The notes under the pieces are model-generated. The model was not told the DNA's origin. It ran no database searches and saw nothing but the letters and a program-made list of their open reading frames with translations. 64,000 nt of DNA from Pseudorhodoferax sp. Leaf267 (GTDB lineage: Bacteria; Pseudomonadota; Gammaproteobacteria; Burkholderiales; Burkholderiaceae_C): positions 373,275 through 437,274 of the forward strand of contig NZ_LMMV01000001.1 of assembly GCF_001422405.1 (NCBI RefSeq). The letters are read 5' to 3'. Of this stretch, positions 14,064 through 23,882 are shown one piece after another. Within the stretch, counting starts at the first letter, position 1; every line of letters begins with the position of its first letter. A program made the position numbers and the translations under genes.

Positions 14064-15950
14064 ATGACGACACGCACCACCCCCGAACTCATCCTGCACC
14101 GCGGCCTGTTCACCACGTTGAACCGCAGCCAGCCCACGGCCAGCGCCGTCGCCATCCAGAACGGCCGCTTCCTGAAGGTGGGGCAGGACCACGAGGTCAT
14201 GCCACTCGCCGGGCCTGACACGAAGCTCATCGACCTGCGTGGCAGGCGCGTGCTGCCGGGCCTGATCGACAACCACCTGCACATCATCCGCGGCGGGCTG
14301 AACTTCAACCTCGAACTGCGCTGGGACGGCGTGAAGAGCCTGGCCGACGCCATGGCCATGCTCAAGCGCCAGGTCGACATCACACCCGCGCCGCAGTGGG
14401 TGCGCGTGGTGGGTGGCTTCACCGAGCACCAGTTCGCAGAGAAGCGCCTGCCCACACTGGACGAAATCAACGCGGTCGCCCCCGACACGCCCGTCTTCCT
14501 GCTGCACCTGTACGACCGCGCACTGCTCAACGGCGCCGCGCTGCGGGCCGTGGGCTACACGCGCGACACGCCCGCGCCGCCCGGTGGCGAGATCACGCGT
14601 GACGCGGCGGGCAACCCCACCGGCCTGCTGCTGGCCAAGCCCAACGCGTCCATCCTCTACGCCACGCTGGCCAAGGGCCCCAAGCTGCCGTACGAATATC
14701 AGCTGAACTCCACCCGCCACTTCATGCGCGAGCTGAACCGCCTGGGCGTGACGGGCGCCATCGACGCGGGCGGCGGGTTCCAGAACTACCCCGACGACTA
14801 CGCCGTCATCGAGGAACTGGCCAAGGCCGACCAGCTCACGATCCGCCTGGCCTACAACCTGTTCACGCAAAAGCCCAAGCAGGAAAAGGCCGACTTCCTG
14901 AACTGGACCGCCACCTCGCAGTACAAGCAGGGCACGGACTGGTTCCGCCACAACGGCGCGGGCGAGATGCTGGTGTTCTCGGCGGCCGACTTCGAGGACT
15001 TCCGCCAGCCGCGGCCCGACATGGCGCCCGAGATGGAGGGCGATCTCGAAGAGGTCGTGCGCCTTCTCGCGCAGAACCGCTGGCCCTGGCGATTGCATGC
15101 CACCTACGACGAGACCATCACGCGCGCGCTCGACGTGTTCGAGAAGGTGAACCGGGACGTGCCGCTCGCCGGCCTGAACTGGTTCTTCGACCACTGCGAG
15201 ACCATCTCCGAGCGCTCCATCGACCGCATCGCCGCACTGGGCGGCGGCATTGCCGTGCAGCACCGCATGGCCTACCAGGGCGAGTACTTCGTGGAGCGCT
15301 ATGGCGCCGGCGCGGCCGAGGCCACGCCGCCCGTCAAGCGCATGCTGGACAAGGGCGTCAAGGTCTCGGCCGGCACCGACGCGACGCGTGTCGCCTCCTA
15401 CAACCCCTGGGTGTCGCTGTCCTGGCTGGTCACGGGCAAGACGGTCGGCGGCCTGCAGCTGTACCCGCAGCGCAACTGCCTGGACCGCGAGGCCGCGCTG
15501 CGCATGTGGACCGAGAACGTCACCTGGTTCAGCAACGAGGAGGGCAAGAAGGGCCGCATCGAGGAAGGCCAGTTCGCCGACCTCGTGGTGCCCGACCGCG
15601 ACTTCTTTGCCTGTGCCGAGTCCGAGATCGCCGACACCACGGCGCTGCTGACGGTGGTCGGTGGCAAGGTGGTCTACGCGGCCGGCGATTTCGCGGCGCA
15701 CGACGCCGGCGCGCCGCCGCCGGCCATGCCGGACTGGTCGCCCGTGCGGCGCTTCGGCGGCTACGGCAACTGGGGCGAGCAGGGCGCGCCGCTGCAGGCC
15801 TCGCTGCGCCAGGCGGCTGCCGCCTGCGCCTGCGCGAACGACTGCAGCGTGCACGGCCACCAGCACGCCACGGCCTGGACCAGCAAGCTGCCGATCAGCG
15901 ACCTCCAGGGTTTCTGGGGCGCGCTGGGCTGCGCATGCTGGGCGGTCTGA
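14064..15950 (+). CDS. YtcJ-like amidohydrolase with a Cys/His-rich C-terminal tail
   Basis: The 628-residue protein belongs to the metal-dependent amidohydrolase superfamily, N-substituted formamide deformylase/YtcJ branch. The first metal site is DNHLH (His71, His73) after VLPGLI. Further ligands are likely in HATYDET and FDHCE, and the late Asp in SAGTDATRVASYNPW. The substrate is unknown. The tail (roughly the last 50 residues) is unusual: a cluster with five Cys and three His residues (CACANDC, VHGHQH, GCACW) that the catalytic fold does not need, suggesting an extra metal or redox site. A GGGAG site precedes the ATG, and its TGA overlaps the DoxX start by one base. Confidence 0.88.
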   Translation: MTTRTTPELILHRGLFTTLNRSQPTASAVAIQNGRFLKVGQDHEVMPLAGPDTKLIDLRGRRVLPGLIDNHLHIIRGGLNFNLELRWDGVKSLADAMAMLKRQVDITPAPQWVRVVGGFTEHQFAEKRLPTLDEINAVAPDTPVFLLHLYDRALLNGAALRAVGYTRDTPAPPGGEITRDAAGNPTGLLLAKPNASILYATLAKGPKLPYEYQLNSTRHFMRELNRLGVTGAIDAGGGFQNYPDDYAVIEELAKADQLTIRLAYNLFTQKPKQEKADFLNWTATSQYKQGTDWFRHNGAGEMLVFSAADFEDFRQPRPDMAPEMEGDLEEVVRLLAQNRWPWRLHATYDETITRALDVFEKVNRDVPLAGLNWFFDHCETISERSIDRIAALGGGIAVQHRMAYQGEYFVERYGAGAAEATPPVKRMLDKGVKVSAGTDATRVASYNPWVSLSWLVTGKTVGGLQLYPQRNCLDREAALRMWTENVTWFSNEEGKKGRIEEGQFADLVVPDRDFFACAESEIADTTALLTVVGGKVVYAAGDFAAHDAGAPPPAMPDWSPVRRFGGYGNWGEQGAPLQASLRQAAAACACANDCSVHGHQHATAWTSKLPISDLQGFWGALGCACWAV

Positions 15951-16351
15951 TGGACGTGCTGCGCAGCGCCTTCGTGTCGCCCTGGGCGCACGGCCTGGCC
16001 TTGCTGCTGCTGTGCTCGGCCTACCTGCAGGGCGCGTTCGACAAGGCGCGCGACTTCCCCGGTGCCGTGGCCGAGATGCGGCAGTTCGGCCTGGCGCCCG
16101 CTGCGCCGCTGGCGGTGGCCACCATTGCGCTCGAGCTTGTCGCCTCGGTGATGGTGGTGACAGGCCGCTACCGCTGGCTCGGCGCGCTGGCGCTGGCCGG
16201 CTTCACGGTGCTGGCCAGCTTGCTGGCCGACCGCTTTTGGGCCTTGCCCGCCACACAGCGGCGGCCTGCGGCCAACGCCTTCTTCGAACACTGGGGCCTG
16301 GCGGGTGCATTCCTGCTCGTCGCCTGGCATGACCTGGACATCACACCATGA
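15950..16351 (+). CDS. DoxX family membrane protein
   Basis: The 133-residue protein has four predicted hydrophobic segments and the DoxX-type QGAFDKARDFPGAVAEMRQFGL region between the first two. The ATG at 15950 overlaps the upstream TGA by one base (TGATG), indicating coupled translation. An alternative ATG at 15935 would add five residues. Its stop overlaps the MFS start by ATGA. DoxX proteins are poorly characterised and may take part in membrane redox or stress complexes; here it is embedded between an amidohydrolase and an exporter. Confidence 0.85.
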   Translation: MDVLRSAFVSPWAHGLALLLLCSAYLQGAFDKARDFPGAVAEMRQFGLAPAAPLAVATIALELVASVMVVTGRYRWLGALALAGFTVLASLLADRFWALPATQRRPAANAFFEHWGLAGAFLLVAWHDLDITP

Positions 16352-17973
16352 GCACCACCCCACCCACCTCCAGCAGCTTCGCGCCGTTGCGCCAACCCAT
16401 CTTCGCCGTGCTGTGGGCCGCCACGGTGCTGGGCAACATCGGCAGCTTCATGCGCGATGTGGCCAGCTCGTGGATGGTGACCGAGCTGTCGGCCAGCCCC
16501 ACGGCCGTGGCGCTGATCCAGACGGCGGCCACGCTGCCGATCTTCCTGCTGGCCATCCCCGCGGGCGTGCTGTCTGACATCCTGGACCGGCGGCGCTTCC
16601 TGATCGGCATCCAGGTCCTGCTGGCGCTCGTCAGCGGCGCCTTGCTGCTGCTGGCGCGCACGAACACGCTCACCGTCGAGTACCTCGTCGCGCTGACCTT
16701 CGTCGGCGGCATCGGCGCGGCGCTGATGGGGCCGACCTGGCAGTCCATCGTGCCCGAGCTCGTGCCGCGGAACGACCTGAAGAACGCGGTGGCGCTGAAC
16801 TCGCTGGGCATCAACATCGCCCGTGCGCTCGGCCCGGCCATCGGCGGGCTGCTGCTGGCCAGCTTCGGCGCGGCGGCGGCCTATGGCGCCGACGTGCTGA
16901 GCTATGTGTTCGTGATCGCCGCGCTGCTGTGGTGGAAGCGGCCGCCGGCCGTGGACAGCGGCTTGTCTGAGCAGTTCTTCGGAGCCTTTCGCGCCGGCCT
17001 GCGCTATGCCAGGGCCAGCCACGAGCTGCACATCGTGCTGCTGCGCGCGGCCGTGTTCTTCCTGTTCGCCAGCGCCGTGTGGGCGCTGCTGCCGCTGGTG
17101 GCGCGCAACATGCTCGAGGGCACGGCCGGTTTCTATGGCGTGATGCTGGGTGCCGTCGGCGCTGGCGCCATCGGCGGCGCGCTGATCCTGCCGCGCCTGC
17201 GCCAGAAGCTGGACACCGATGGCCTGGTGCTGCTGGCCGCGCTGCTGGCCGCCGCCGTGATGGCGGCCCTGTCGCTGGCGCCACCCCAATGGGCCGCAGT
17301 GCTGCTGATGCTGGTGCTGGGCGTGGGCTGGATCATTGCGCTGACCACGCTGAACGGCGTGGCCCAGGCCGTGCTGCCCAACTGGGTGCGCGGGCGCGGC
17401 CTAGCCATCTACCTGATGGTGTTCAACGGCGCCATGGCCGGCGGCAGCCTGGCCTGGGGCTTGGTGGCGCAGCAGGTGGGCGTGCCCCTGGCACTGCTGA
17501 TCGGCGGCGGCGGCCTGGTCGTCGTGGCCTTCGTATTCCACCGCGTGAAGCTGCCTACCGGCGAGGCCGACCTGCAGGCCTCCAACCACTGGCCCGAGCC
17601 CATGCTGACCGAGCCCGTGGCGCACGACCGCGGGCCCGTCATGGTGCAGATCGAGTACCGCATCCGCAAGGCCGACGTGCCCGCGTTCCTGCAGGCGTTG
17701 AAGGCCGTGGCGCAGGAGCGGCGCCGCGACGGCGCCTACGCCTGGGGCGTGGCCGAGCACACGGGCGAGCCCGAGCGGGTGATCGAGTGGTTCCTGGTCG
17801 AGTCCTGGGCCGAGCACCTGCGCCAGCACCACCGCGTGTCCAAGGCCGATGCCGACCTGCAGGGCGAGGCCCAGCGCTTCCACATCGGGCCGGGCAAGCC
17901 CGCCGTGCACCACTTCCTGGCGCTGGACCTGAAGGACGCCCGGCCGCCTGGCACCGCCGCGGCCCAACCCTGA
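16348..17973 (+). CDS. MFS_3 family exporter with C-terminal ABM-like domain
   Basis: This 541-residue major-facilitator protein starts [20 protein letters not shown]. About twelve hydrophobic segments span residues 20-405, including the [13 protein letters not shown] loop between helices 2 and 3. This is the EntS-like MFS_3 group of exporters. From about residue 430 a soluble domain follows ([20 protein letters not shown] ... [20 protein letters not shown]) that resembles a ferredoxin-like ABM/monooxygenase-type domain, as seen in many MFS_3 proteins. It may export the product or substrate of the adjacent hydrolases; the compound cannot be inferred. Confidence 0.9.
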   Translation: MSTTPPTSSSFAPLRQPIFAVLWAATVLGNIGSFMRDVASSWMVTELSASPTAVALIQTAATLPIFLLAIPAGVLSDILDRRRFLIGIQVLLALVSGALLLLARTNTLTVEYLVALTFVGGIGAALMGPTWQSIVPELVPRNDLKNAVALNSLGINIARALGPAIGGLLLASFGAAAAYGADVLSYVFVIAALLWWKRPPAVDSGLSEQFFGAFRAGLRYARASHELHIVLLRAAVFFLFASAVWALLPLVARNMLEGTAGFYGVMLGAVGAGAIGGALILPRLRQKLDTDGLVLLAALLAAAVMAALSLAPPQWAAVLLMLVLGVGWIIALTTLNGVAQAVLPNWVRGRGLAIYLMVFNGAMAGGSLAWGLVAQQVGVPLALLIGGGGLVVVAFVFHRVKLPTGEADLQASNHWPEPMLTEPVAHDRGPVMVQIEYRIRKADVPAFLQALKAVAQERRRDGAYAWGVAEHTGEPERVIEWFLVESWAEHLRQHHRVSKADADLQGEAQRFHIGPGKPAVHHFLALDLKDARPPGTAAAQP

Positions 17974-18016
17974 TCCCCGCACCCACCGATTCCTCAACCC
18001 GCAGAAAGCGCAACCC

Positions 18017-18844
18017 ATGCCCACGATCACCACGCAAGACGGCACCGAGATCTTCTACAAGGACTGGGGCGACCAGGCTGCCCAGCCCATCGTGTTCTCG
18101 CACGGCTGGCCCCTGTCCAGCGACGACTGGGAGGGCCAGATGCTGTACTTCGTGCAGCAGGGCTACCGCGTCATCGCCCACGACCGGCGCGGCCACGGCC
18201 GCTCCAGCCAGACCTCGGTGGGCCACGACATGGACCATTACGCCGACGACCTGGCGGCGCTGACGCAACACCTGGACCTGCACAAGGCGGTGCACATCGG
18301 CCACTCCACCGGTGGCGGCGAGATCGCGCGCTACATCGGCCGGCACGGCACGCAGCGCGTGGCCAAGGCCGTGCTGATCAGTGCCGTGCCGCCCCTGATG
18401 GCGCAGTCGGCGGCCAACCCGAACGGCGTGCCGATGGCGGTGCTGGACGGCATCCGTGCGGCCGTGGCGTCCAACCGCGCCCAGTTCTTCAAGGACTTCC
18501 CGAGCCCGTTCTACGGCTTCAACCGCCCCGGTGCGCAGGCGTCCGAGGGCCTGGCGCTGAAGTGGTGGCTGCAGGGCATGGCGGGCTCTGCGTTGGCGCA
18601 CTACGAGGGCGTGAAGGCCTTCTCCGAGACCGACTTCACCGAAGACCTGAAGAAGTTCGACGTGCCCACGCTCGTCATGCACGGCGATGACGACCAGGTC
18701 GTGCCGATCGCCATCTCCAGCGTTCTCACCGCCAAGCTGGTCCAGGGCGCCACGCTGAAGGTCTACCCCGGCTACCCGCACGGCATGTGCGCCACGAATG
18801 CCGATGTGATCAACCCGGACCTGCTGGCCTTCATCCAGGGCTGA
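18017..18844 (+). CDS. Alpha/beta hydrolase, cofactor-free haloperoxidase-like
   Basis: This 275-residue serine hydrolase has the nucleophile elbow GHSTGG with Ser97, the oxyanion segment [16 protein letters not shown], an acid in [10 protein letters not shown] and the catalytic His in YPHGM. It matches non-haem chloroperoxidase-type enzymes (perhydrolase activity, more likely esterase in vivo). It lies 43 nt after the MFS gene and is likely the end of the same transcript. Confidence 0.93.
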   Translation: MPTITTQDGTEIFYKDWGDQAAQPIVFSHGWPLSSDDWEGQMLYFVQQGYRVIAHDRRGHGRSSQTSVGHDMDHYADDLAALTQHLDLHKAVHIGHSTGGGEIARYIGRHGTQRVAKAVLISAVPPLMAQSAANPNGVPMAVLDGIRAAVASNRAQFFKDFPSPFYGFNRPGAQASEGLALKWWLQGMAGSALAHYEGVKAFSETDFTEDLKKFDVPTLVMHGDDDQVVPIAISSVLTAKLVQGATLKVYPGYPHGMCATNADVINPDLLAFIQG

Positions 18845-18920
18845 CACGCGGGCGGGGCCGTTGCACGGGCGTGCCGCCGCCCGGTGTTAAGGTGCCACTC
18901 CTGTTCAACCGGGAGCGCCC

Positions 18921-19802
18921 ATGCTGGCTGTCACCGATTCGCTGGGCTGCGCCGCCGGCAAGCTGCACCACGACCAGGAGCTGGCCGGCCCGGGCTTGCG
19001 GCTGTACCGCAAGCGCACCACCGACGCAGCGCTGGGCCAGGTCACCACGCCCGCCAGCGACCGCGGCTACCTGGTCGGCGTGTCGCTGAACTCGGGCCAC
19101 CGCCGGCGCATCTTTCACACGCACCACGCCACCGCGCACGACTTCGAGACCAGCGGCGTCTACGTGCGCAGCTTTGCCGATGACTACTGCGCCGACATGC
19201 TGGGCGCCTTCGACTTCGTGCTGCTGGAGGTCTCGCCCGCCTTCTTCGCGCGGGCAACAGACGAGCGCCTGGGCCGGCGCGTGACCGGGCTGGAATGCGT
19301 GACGGGCCTGCAGGACGCCGTTCTGGCCCACCTGGCGCGCGCGCTGCTGCCCGCGCTGGCGCGGCCGGCCGAGGCCAGCACGCTGTTCGTGGACCAGATG
19401 GCGACCGTGATCGGCACGCACCTGATCGAGCAATACGGCGGCGCCGCAGCCGGGTCGCCCGTCAAGCGTGCCGGCCTGTCGCACGTGCACGAGCGACGCG
19501 CCAAGGAACTGCTGCGCAGCCGCATGGACGGCGACATCTCCATCAGCGAAGTGGCCGACGCCTGCCATTTGTCGCGCAGCCACTTCATCCGGGCCTTTCG
19601 CGCCAGCACCGGCCAGACGCCGCACCAGTGGCTGCAGGCGCAGCGCGTGGAAATGGCGCGCGGGCTGCTGGCCGACGCCAGCCTTGCGCTGGCCGACATC
19701 GCCGCGGCCTGCGGCTTTGCCGACCAGAGCCACTTCACGCGTGTGTTCGCTCAGGCCGTGGGCATGCCGCCCGGCGCCTGGCGGCGCCAGCTCGCCGGCT
19801 GA
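18921..19802 (+). CDS. AraC-family transcriptional regulator
   Basis: The 293-residue protein has a C-terminal double helix-turn-helix of about 100 residues: ISEVADACHLSRSHFIRAFR, then GQTPHQWLQAQRVEMARGLL, then IAAACGFADQSHFTRVF. The N-terminal 180 residues form a sensor without a family name I recognise. A GGGAG ribosome-binding site lies 7 nt before the ATG. It follows the alpha/beta hydrolase by 76 nt and could control it or the upstream cluster. Confidence 0.92.
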   Translation: MLAVTDSLGCAAGKLHHDQELAGPGLRLYRKRTTDAALGQVTTPASDRGYLVGVSLNSGHRRRIFHTHHATAHDFETSGVYVRSFADDYCADMLGAFDFVLLEVSPAFFARATDERLGRRVTGLECVTGLQDAVLAHLARALLPALARPAEASTLFVDQMATVIGTHLIEQYGGAAAGSPVKRAGLSHVHERRAKELLRSRMDGDISISEVADACHLSRSHFIRAFRASTGQTPHQWLQAQRVEMARGLLADASLALADIAAACGFADQSHFTRVFAQAVGMPPGAWRRQLAG

Positions 19803-19940
19803 CAGGGGAGGGCGCGCCGCAGCGTGCCGGGCCGGCCTTTCTTACTTGGAAAGCGCATAAGCGGCGGCGTATTTGTTCGTTCTCTTTCGGTGCTGGCCTG
19901 CGCACACTCGTGCATCCCTCCCATGCACCTGGACCCCACC

Positions 19941-20111
19941 ATGACATCCAACCCCTTCGACGACGCAGCGCCGGGCTGGCCACGCGCGCTGCGCCACCTG
20001 GCCTGGGCGCTGTTCGCCGTCTTTGCCATCGCCGTGACCGTGAACCTGCTGGCCCTGCCCGTGGCCCATGCCCAGGCACGGCCAGAGCTGCGCATCGGCG
20101 AGCAGCGCTGA
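19941..20111 (+). CDS. Small single-pass membrane protein (56 aa), unknown function
   Basis: The frame MTSNPFDDAAPGWPRALRHL has one hydrophobic helix (AWALFAVFAIAVTVNLLALP) and a short polar tail ending RIGEQR. In-frame ATGs at 19923 and 19824 are alternatives; 19941 gives the most protein-like N-terminus. No ribosome-binding site is clear. It lies between the AraC gene and the Mop-type gene and may be translated with the latter. Moderate confidence that it is real. Confidence 0.45.
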   Translation: MTSNPFDDAAPGWPRALRHLAWALFAVFAIAVTVNLLALPVAHAQARPELRIGEQR

Positions 20112-20127
20112 ACAAGGGTAGCAACGT

Positions 20128-20174
20128 GCACTGCCTGCTGGTCAGGCAGCTGGACAAGAACCGCCTGCAGTGCA
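20128..20174 (+). other. Mutually exclusive hairpins in the leader of the Mop gene
   Basis: CTGCCTG/CAGGCAG (20131-20137 with 20143-20149) forms a local hairpin. TGCACTGC/GCAGTGCA (20128-20135 with 20167-20174) forms an alternative longer-range stem sharing the same left arm. The two cannot coexist. The roughly 180-nt stretch before the Mop start contains no convincing gene. Confidence 0.35.
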
Positions 20175-20290
20175 CCGACAGCCAGCCCGTCCACCTGGCA
20201 CCGGCCGACGGCCGCGCCGCGTTCGATAGCAAGAACGTGGACGCCTGGGCGATCAGGGCCGTCTCGTTTTTTTCAACAGGGAGTACCCAC

Positions 20291-20506
20291 ATGACCATCC
20301 AAGCCATCAACGTCCGCAACCAGTTCCGCGGCAAGGTCAAAGAAATCATCCGCGGCGACGTCGTCTCCGAGGTCGATGTCCAGACGCCCTGGGGCATCGT
20401 CACGTCCGTCATCACCACGCGCTCGGTCGACGAGCTGGCACTCGTGCCGGGCTCGGACGTGGTGGCGCTGGTCAAGTCGACCGAGGTGTCGATCGCCAAG
20501 CTGTAG
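20291..20506 (+). CDS. Molybdopterin-binding (Mop/TOBE) protein
   Basis: This 71-residue single-domain protein starts MTIQAINVRNQFRGKVKEII and contains VDVQTPWGIVTSVITTRSV and VALVKSTEVSIAK. This is the molbindin fold that binds molybdate or tungstate as a storage or homeostasis protein. The full length equals one Mop domain. A GGGAG ribosome-binding site precedes the ATG. It stands apart from any molybdate transport genes in this window. Confidence 0.93.
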   Translation: MTIQAINVRNQFRGKVKEIIRGDVVSEVDVQTPWGIVTSVITTRSVDELALVPGSDVVALVKSTEVSIAKL

Positions 20507-20544
20507 GGCGACCGTCCGCACCGCATGCGCCGGCGCTGAAGCTG

Positions 20545-20563
20545 CATGGCGCCCGGCGCCATG
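20545..20563. terminator. Inverted repeat between convergent Mop and DUF2254 genes
   Basis: CATGGCGCC-C-GGCGCCATG is a perfect 9-bp inverted repeat with a one-base centre in the 94-bp convergent gap. It may work as a bidirectional terminator, though neither side has a strong T run. Confidence 0.4.
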
Positions 20564-20600
20564 GCGGCCTGGGGCCGTTCGACCGGTGGTCGCGCAGGGC

Positions 20601-21884
20601 TCAGGCGGCCGCCCGTGCCGGGATGGGTGCCGCGCCCTGTGCCCAGGCCGCGCTGTGCCGCAATGCGTCCAGGTCGACCTGCGGCAGCCCTGCATGCACG
20701 GCGCGCTGCATCGCGTACGTCGACATGGCCGACGCCGCCACGGCGATGTTGCCGTCCAGGCGGGCCACGGAGCGCAGCGCGCGCTGCAGCGTGATGCCGA
20801 TCTCGACCGCGCCGGCCCCGTAGCGGGCGATGGGCGCGAACACGTCCTCCACCATGCCGGCCTCGTGGATGCCCGGCACGGCGATGCGGTCGAACTGCGG
20901 CGCTTGAGCGTCCTCGCCGCGCTGGCCCATGGCCGTCGTCCAGTACGACAACACCTTCACGGCGGTGGCCATCACGTCGAACGAGGTGCCAGGATCGTTC
21001 ACGGCGGCCGACAGCGAGCGGGCCGCGATCTCGCCCATCACGACCAGGCCGAAGCGCGGATCGTGGTCGAACGTGCGGGCCGGCCCGATCGACACGGCAT
21101 CGCACAGCGCTGCACTCGCCTGTGCGTCCACGGGCCCGTCGGCAGACAGGATGGGCGTGCCTGGCTCGACGAAGTGGCCGGGCAGCACGTGCAGGTGCAG
21201 CCGCAGGCCCAGCTTCTCCGCCTGCGCCTGGAGCAGGTCCATCGAAACGTGCAGCACGAAGCCCGTCGTCGGCGCCATGAGCGGGTGGGCGCCTCTGTCG
21301 CCTGCACGCTGTGGTACGCCGCCGAGGTAGGGCTTGTCGATGCGCTGGTCCATGGCTTTGCGCGTGGCGGCTTCCACGCGCCGGATCGTTTCGCCCAGCC
21401 GCCCGAGCACCGACAGGTAGTCGATCCAGCGCAGCAGCACGATCACGACCAGCACCAGCACGATCAGCGTGAAGCCGAACAGCACCAGCCGGCCGCCGTC
21501 GCCATACACATGGGCATGCAGCCCCACCAGGGCGATGATGCTGTAGACGAAGGCGCCGATGAACGCCGCCAGCGTGTTCTGGATCGTCGAATCTTCGATC
21601 AGCAGTTGCGAGGCCCTGGGCGTCGCGCTGCTGGCGACGGCGCCGAACGACGACACCATGGTGCTTGCCGAGAAGATGGCAACGGTCAGCATGCTGGACG
21701 CCAGGATGTTGAGCAGGCTGCCGATGGCGTCGGAGCCGAGCTTGAGTGCCACATCCTCGTCGATGTAAGGCCCCAGCAGCGTCGCCAGCACGACGGCAAT
21801 GACCGCGAACAGCGCGAAGAAGGTGCAGCGCAGCCAGGTCTTGCGCAGGGTGCGCTGCAGCAGAAAGATCAGCTTTTCGGACAT
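20601..21884 (-). CDS. DUF2254 domain-containing membrane protein
   Basis: The 427-residue protein starts MSEKLIFLLQRTLRKTWLRC. It has two N-terminal transmembrane segments with the LASSMLTVAIFSASTMVSSF signature between helices, two more near residues 105-150, then a long soluble domain. The ATG at 21884 is chosen over an upstream start because the conserved first helix follows directly. DUF2254 proteins are widespread membrane proteins of unknown role. The gene is divergent from terC. Confidence 0.9.
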   Translation of the reverse strand: MSEKLIFLLQRTLRKTWLRCTFFALFAVIAVVLATLLGPYIDEDVALKLGSDAIGSLLNILASSMLTVAIFSASTMVSSFGAVASSATPRASQLLIEDSTIQNTLAAFIGAFVYSIIALVGLHAHVYGDGGRLVLFGFTLIVLVLVVIVLLRWIDYLSVLGRLGETIRRVEAATRKAMDQRIDKPYLGGVPQRAGDRGAHPLMAPTTGFVLHVSMDLLQAQAEKLGLRLHLHVLPGHFVEPGTPILSADGPVDAQASAALCDAVSIGPARTFDHDPRFGLVVMGEIAARSLSAAVNDPGTSFDVMATAVKVLSYWTTAMGQRGEDAQAPQFDRIAVPGIHEAGMVEDVFAPIARYGAGAVEIGITLQRALRSVARLDGNIAVAASAMSTYAMQRAVHAGLPQVDLDALRHSAAWAQGAAPIPARAAA

Positions 21885-22145
21885 GCGACCGAGCTTAGGC
21901 AGTGCACGCCCGCCCTGGCCCGGGGTGCTGTGTAGGCGCGCACGACGATGTGGTGTCGGCGCCGTCGCGCGCATGCGCCGGTTTTTCGACTGGGCGCATG
22001 GCGGCCCGGCCTTGAGCGCACCAGGATGGGCGCCTGCAGCGCGCCATCACGGCGCCGCAATTCCCCGAATCGGCGTCCGGCATTTGTCGTTTGCGCAGCG
22101 TGCAGCCCCATGATCGCGCCCCTCTCTCTGCTCGAAAGCATCTCC

Positions 22146-22937
22146 ATGGAAAGTCTGCAGGCCCTGTTCACGGACCCAGCCGCCTGGGCCGCCTTGTTCG
22201 CCCTCGTCGTCATGGAGGTCGTGCTCGGCATCGACAACCTGATCTTCATCTCCATCCTGTCGAACAAGCTGCCCGAGTCGCAACGCGCCAAGGCGCGCCG
22301 CCTGGGCATCGCGCTGGCGCTGGTGATGCGGCTGGCCCTGCTGTCCATGATCGCGTGGATCGTGGGGCTCACGGCGCCGGTGTTCGACCTGGGCTGGGCC
22401 GGGCCCATCGGCGCCAATGGCCAGCCCAGCTTCGAGACCCAGTTCTCGTGGAAGGACCTGATCCTGATCGCCGGTGGCCTGTTCCTGATCTGGAAGGCGA
22501 CCAAGGAAATCCACCACGCCGTGGACCCGGCGCCCACGGGCAGCGTGTTCGAAAAGGCCGGCCCGGTGGTGGTCTCGTTTTCGGCCGTGATCGTGCAGAT
22601 CATCCTGCTCGACATGGTGTTCTCGATCGACTCCATCCTCACGGCTGTGGGCATGACGGACAACCTGGCCGTCATGGTTATCGCCGTGTTGGTGGCCGTC
22701 ACGGTGATGCTGCTGGCCGCTGAGCCTTTGGCCAACTTCATCAACAAGAACCCCACGGTGGTGATGCTGGCGCTCGGCTTCCTGCTCATGATCGGCGCGG
22801 TGCTGATCGCCGACGGCTTCGGCGTGCATGTGCCCAAGGGCTACATCTACGCGGCCATGGCGTTCTCCACGCTGGTGGAGGGGCTCAACATGCTGTCGCG
22901 CAGGTCCAGGCAGCGCAGCGCCGAGCGTGCTTCGTAG
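22146..22937 (+). CDS. TerC family membrane protein
   Basis: The 263-residue protein has seven or more hydrophobic segments and the TerC signatures [14 protein letters not shown] and [16 protein letters not shown], with their paired Asp residues. TerC/Alx-type proteins export or handle manganese and help secreted metalloenzymes. The ATG at 22146 ([10 protein letters not shown]) places the N-terminus just before the first helix; the ATG at 22110 would add 12 residues. The 5' region was searched for a yybP-ykoY manganese riboswitch core and none was seen. Confidence 0.92.
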   Translation: MESLQALFTDPAAWAALFALVVMEVVLGIDNLIFISILSNKLPESQRAKARRLGIALALVMRLALLSMIAWIVGLTAPVFDLGWAGPIGANGQPSFETQFSWKDLILIAGGLFLIWKATKEIHHAVDPAPTGSVFEKAGPVVVSFSAVIVQIILLDMVFSIDSILTAVGMTDNLAVMVIAVLVAVTVMLLAAEPLANFINKNPTVVMLALGFLLMIGAVLIADGFGVHVPKGYIYAAMAFSTLVEGLNMLSRRSRQRSAERAS

Positions 22938-23122
22938 GCAGGGCGACGACCCTGGTGTGTCGGTGGCCAGGTTCGTTCCGCAGGCCGCGCAACCTGCTCG
23001 ACCGCCGGGGCCGGTGCAGGCGCACTGCATGCCGGCGCCACGTCCGACACGCGACAGGCCCGGCAGGTTCACCATCCATGGTCAGGGGTGCCGAAGTGGC
23101 GTCCCCACCTCAAGGAGATGAC

Positions 23123-23224
23123 ATGAGCACCTGGCACAGTTGGGCCCTACCGGTCTGGATTCTCGGCGCGCCGTTTCTGCTGATCCTGTTGGAGGCCATG
23201 CGGGCCAAGGCCGGCAGACACTAG
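23123..23224 (+). CDS. 33-residue single-pass membrane peptide
   Basis: The frame starts MSTWHSWALPVWILGAPFLL, continues ILLEAMRAKAGRH and stops with TAG. A strong AAGGAG site lies about 7 nt before the ATG. The sequence is one hydrophobic helix with a basic C-terminal end. It is located between terC and the DUF427 gene on the same strand. I do not recognise a family, but the ribosome-binding site and helix make it a credible small protein. Confidence 0.6.
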   Translation: MSTWHSWALPVWILGAPFLLILLEAMRAKAGRH

Positions 23225-23292
23225 GAGCAGGCGGTGCTGGATCGCCCTGGGCTCCCGGCGCTTGCGCCTCGTCGTTTATTTTGACCGCCTGC

Positions 23293-23847
23293 ATGAGCAC
23301 CGATTCCAAATGGCTCGATCGCACCCGCGCGCAGTGGCAGTGGCGCGGCACACAGCGGCCCCCCTTCGCCGACGTGCCTGCGGCAGGGCAGGTGTCGGTA
23401 TGGGACTTCCCCAGGCCGCCGGAGCTGGTGCGTGAACCTCGCGAGATCGTGGTGCTGTGGGGCGATCTCGAAATTGCGCGCACACGTGCCGCCTGGGCCG
23501 TCCGCGAAACGGCCCACCCTCCCACGTTCTACCTGCCGCTGGCCGATGTGCGGCCTGGACTGCTGGAGCCCGCTGGCGGCGGCTCGTTCTGTGAGTGGAA
23601 GGGGCCGGCGCGCTATTGGAATCTGGTGGACGACGCGCGCCGCCTGGACCAGGTCGCCTGGAGCTACCCCCATCCCCTGGCTGGTGCCGAGCCGCTCGCC
23701 GACTGCGTGGCCTTCTATGCCCACCATCTCGACTGCCGCGTCGGCGGATCCCAGGCCCGTCCACAGGCTGGCCCCTTCTATGGGGGGTGGATCACGCCTG
23801 ACCTGGCCGGCCCCTTCAAGGGCGGGCCGGGCAGCACAGGCTGGTAG
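23293..23847 (+). CDS. DUF427 domain-containing protein
   Basis: The 184-residue protein has the DUF427 pattern: LWGDLEIARTRAAWAVRETA, PTFYLPLADV, and the CEWKGPARYW motif with a central Cys-Glu-Trp-Lys-Gly core, followed by VAWSYPHPL and VAFYAHHL. These small beta-rich proteins are common in soil bacteria and have no assigned function. It converges on the tolC-like gene with only 35 bp between the stops. Confidence 0.88.
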   Translation: MSTDSKWLDRTRAQWQWRGTQRPPFADVPAAGQVSVWDFPRPPELVREPREIVVLWGDLEIARTRAAWAVRETAHPPTFYLPLADVRPGLLEPAGGGSFCEWKGPARYWNLVDDARRLDQVAWSYPHPLAGAEPLADCVAFYAHHLDCRVGGSQARPQAGPFYGGWITPDLAGPFKGGPGSTGW

Positions 23848-23864
23848 CGGCTGCGTCAGCCGCT
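23846..23864. terminator. Bidirectional hairpin between convergent DUF427 and tolC-like genes
   Basis: AGCGGCTG-CGT-CAGCCGCT is a perfect 8-bp stem with a 3-nt loop in the 35-bp gap between two convergent stop codons. Position and shape fit a shared terminator for the 38.8-kb operon and for DUF427, although T runs are absent. Confidence 0.5.
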
Positions 23865-23882
23865 GTCTGCTGCAGCCGCCCG

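Noticed and set aside
21885-22145. A yybP-ykoY manganese riboswitch upstream of terC.
   Set aside because: This riboswitch often precedes TerC genes, but the conserved GGGGAGTA-type core was not found in the region.
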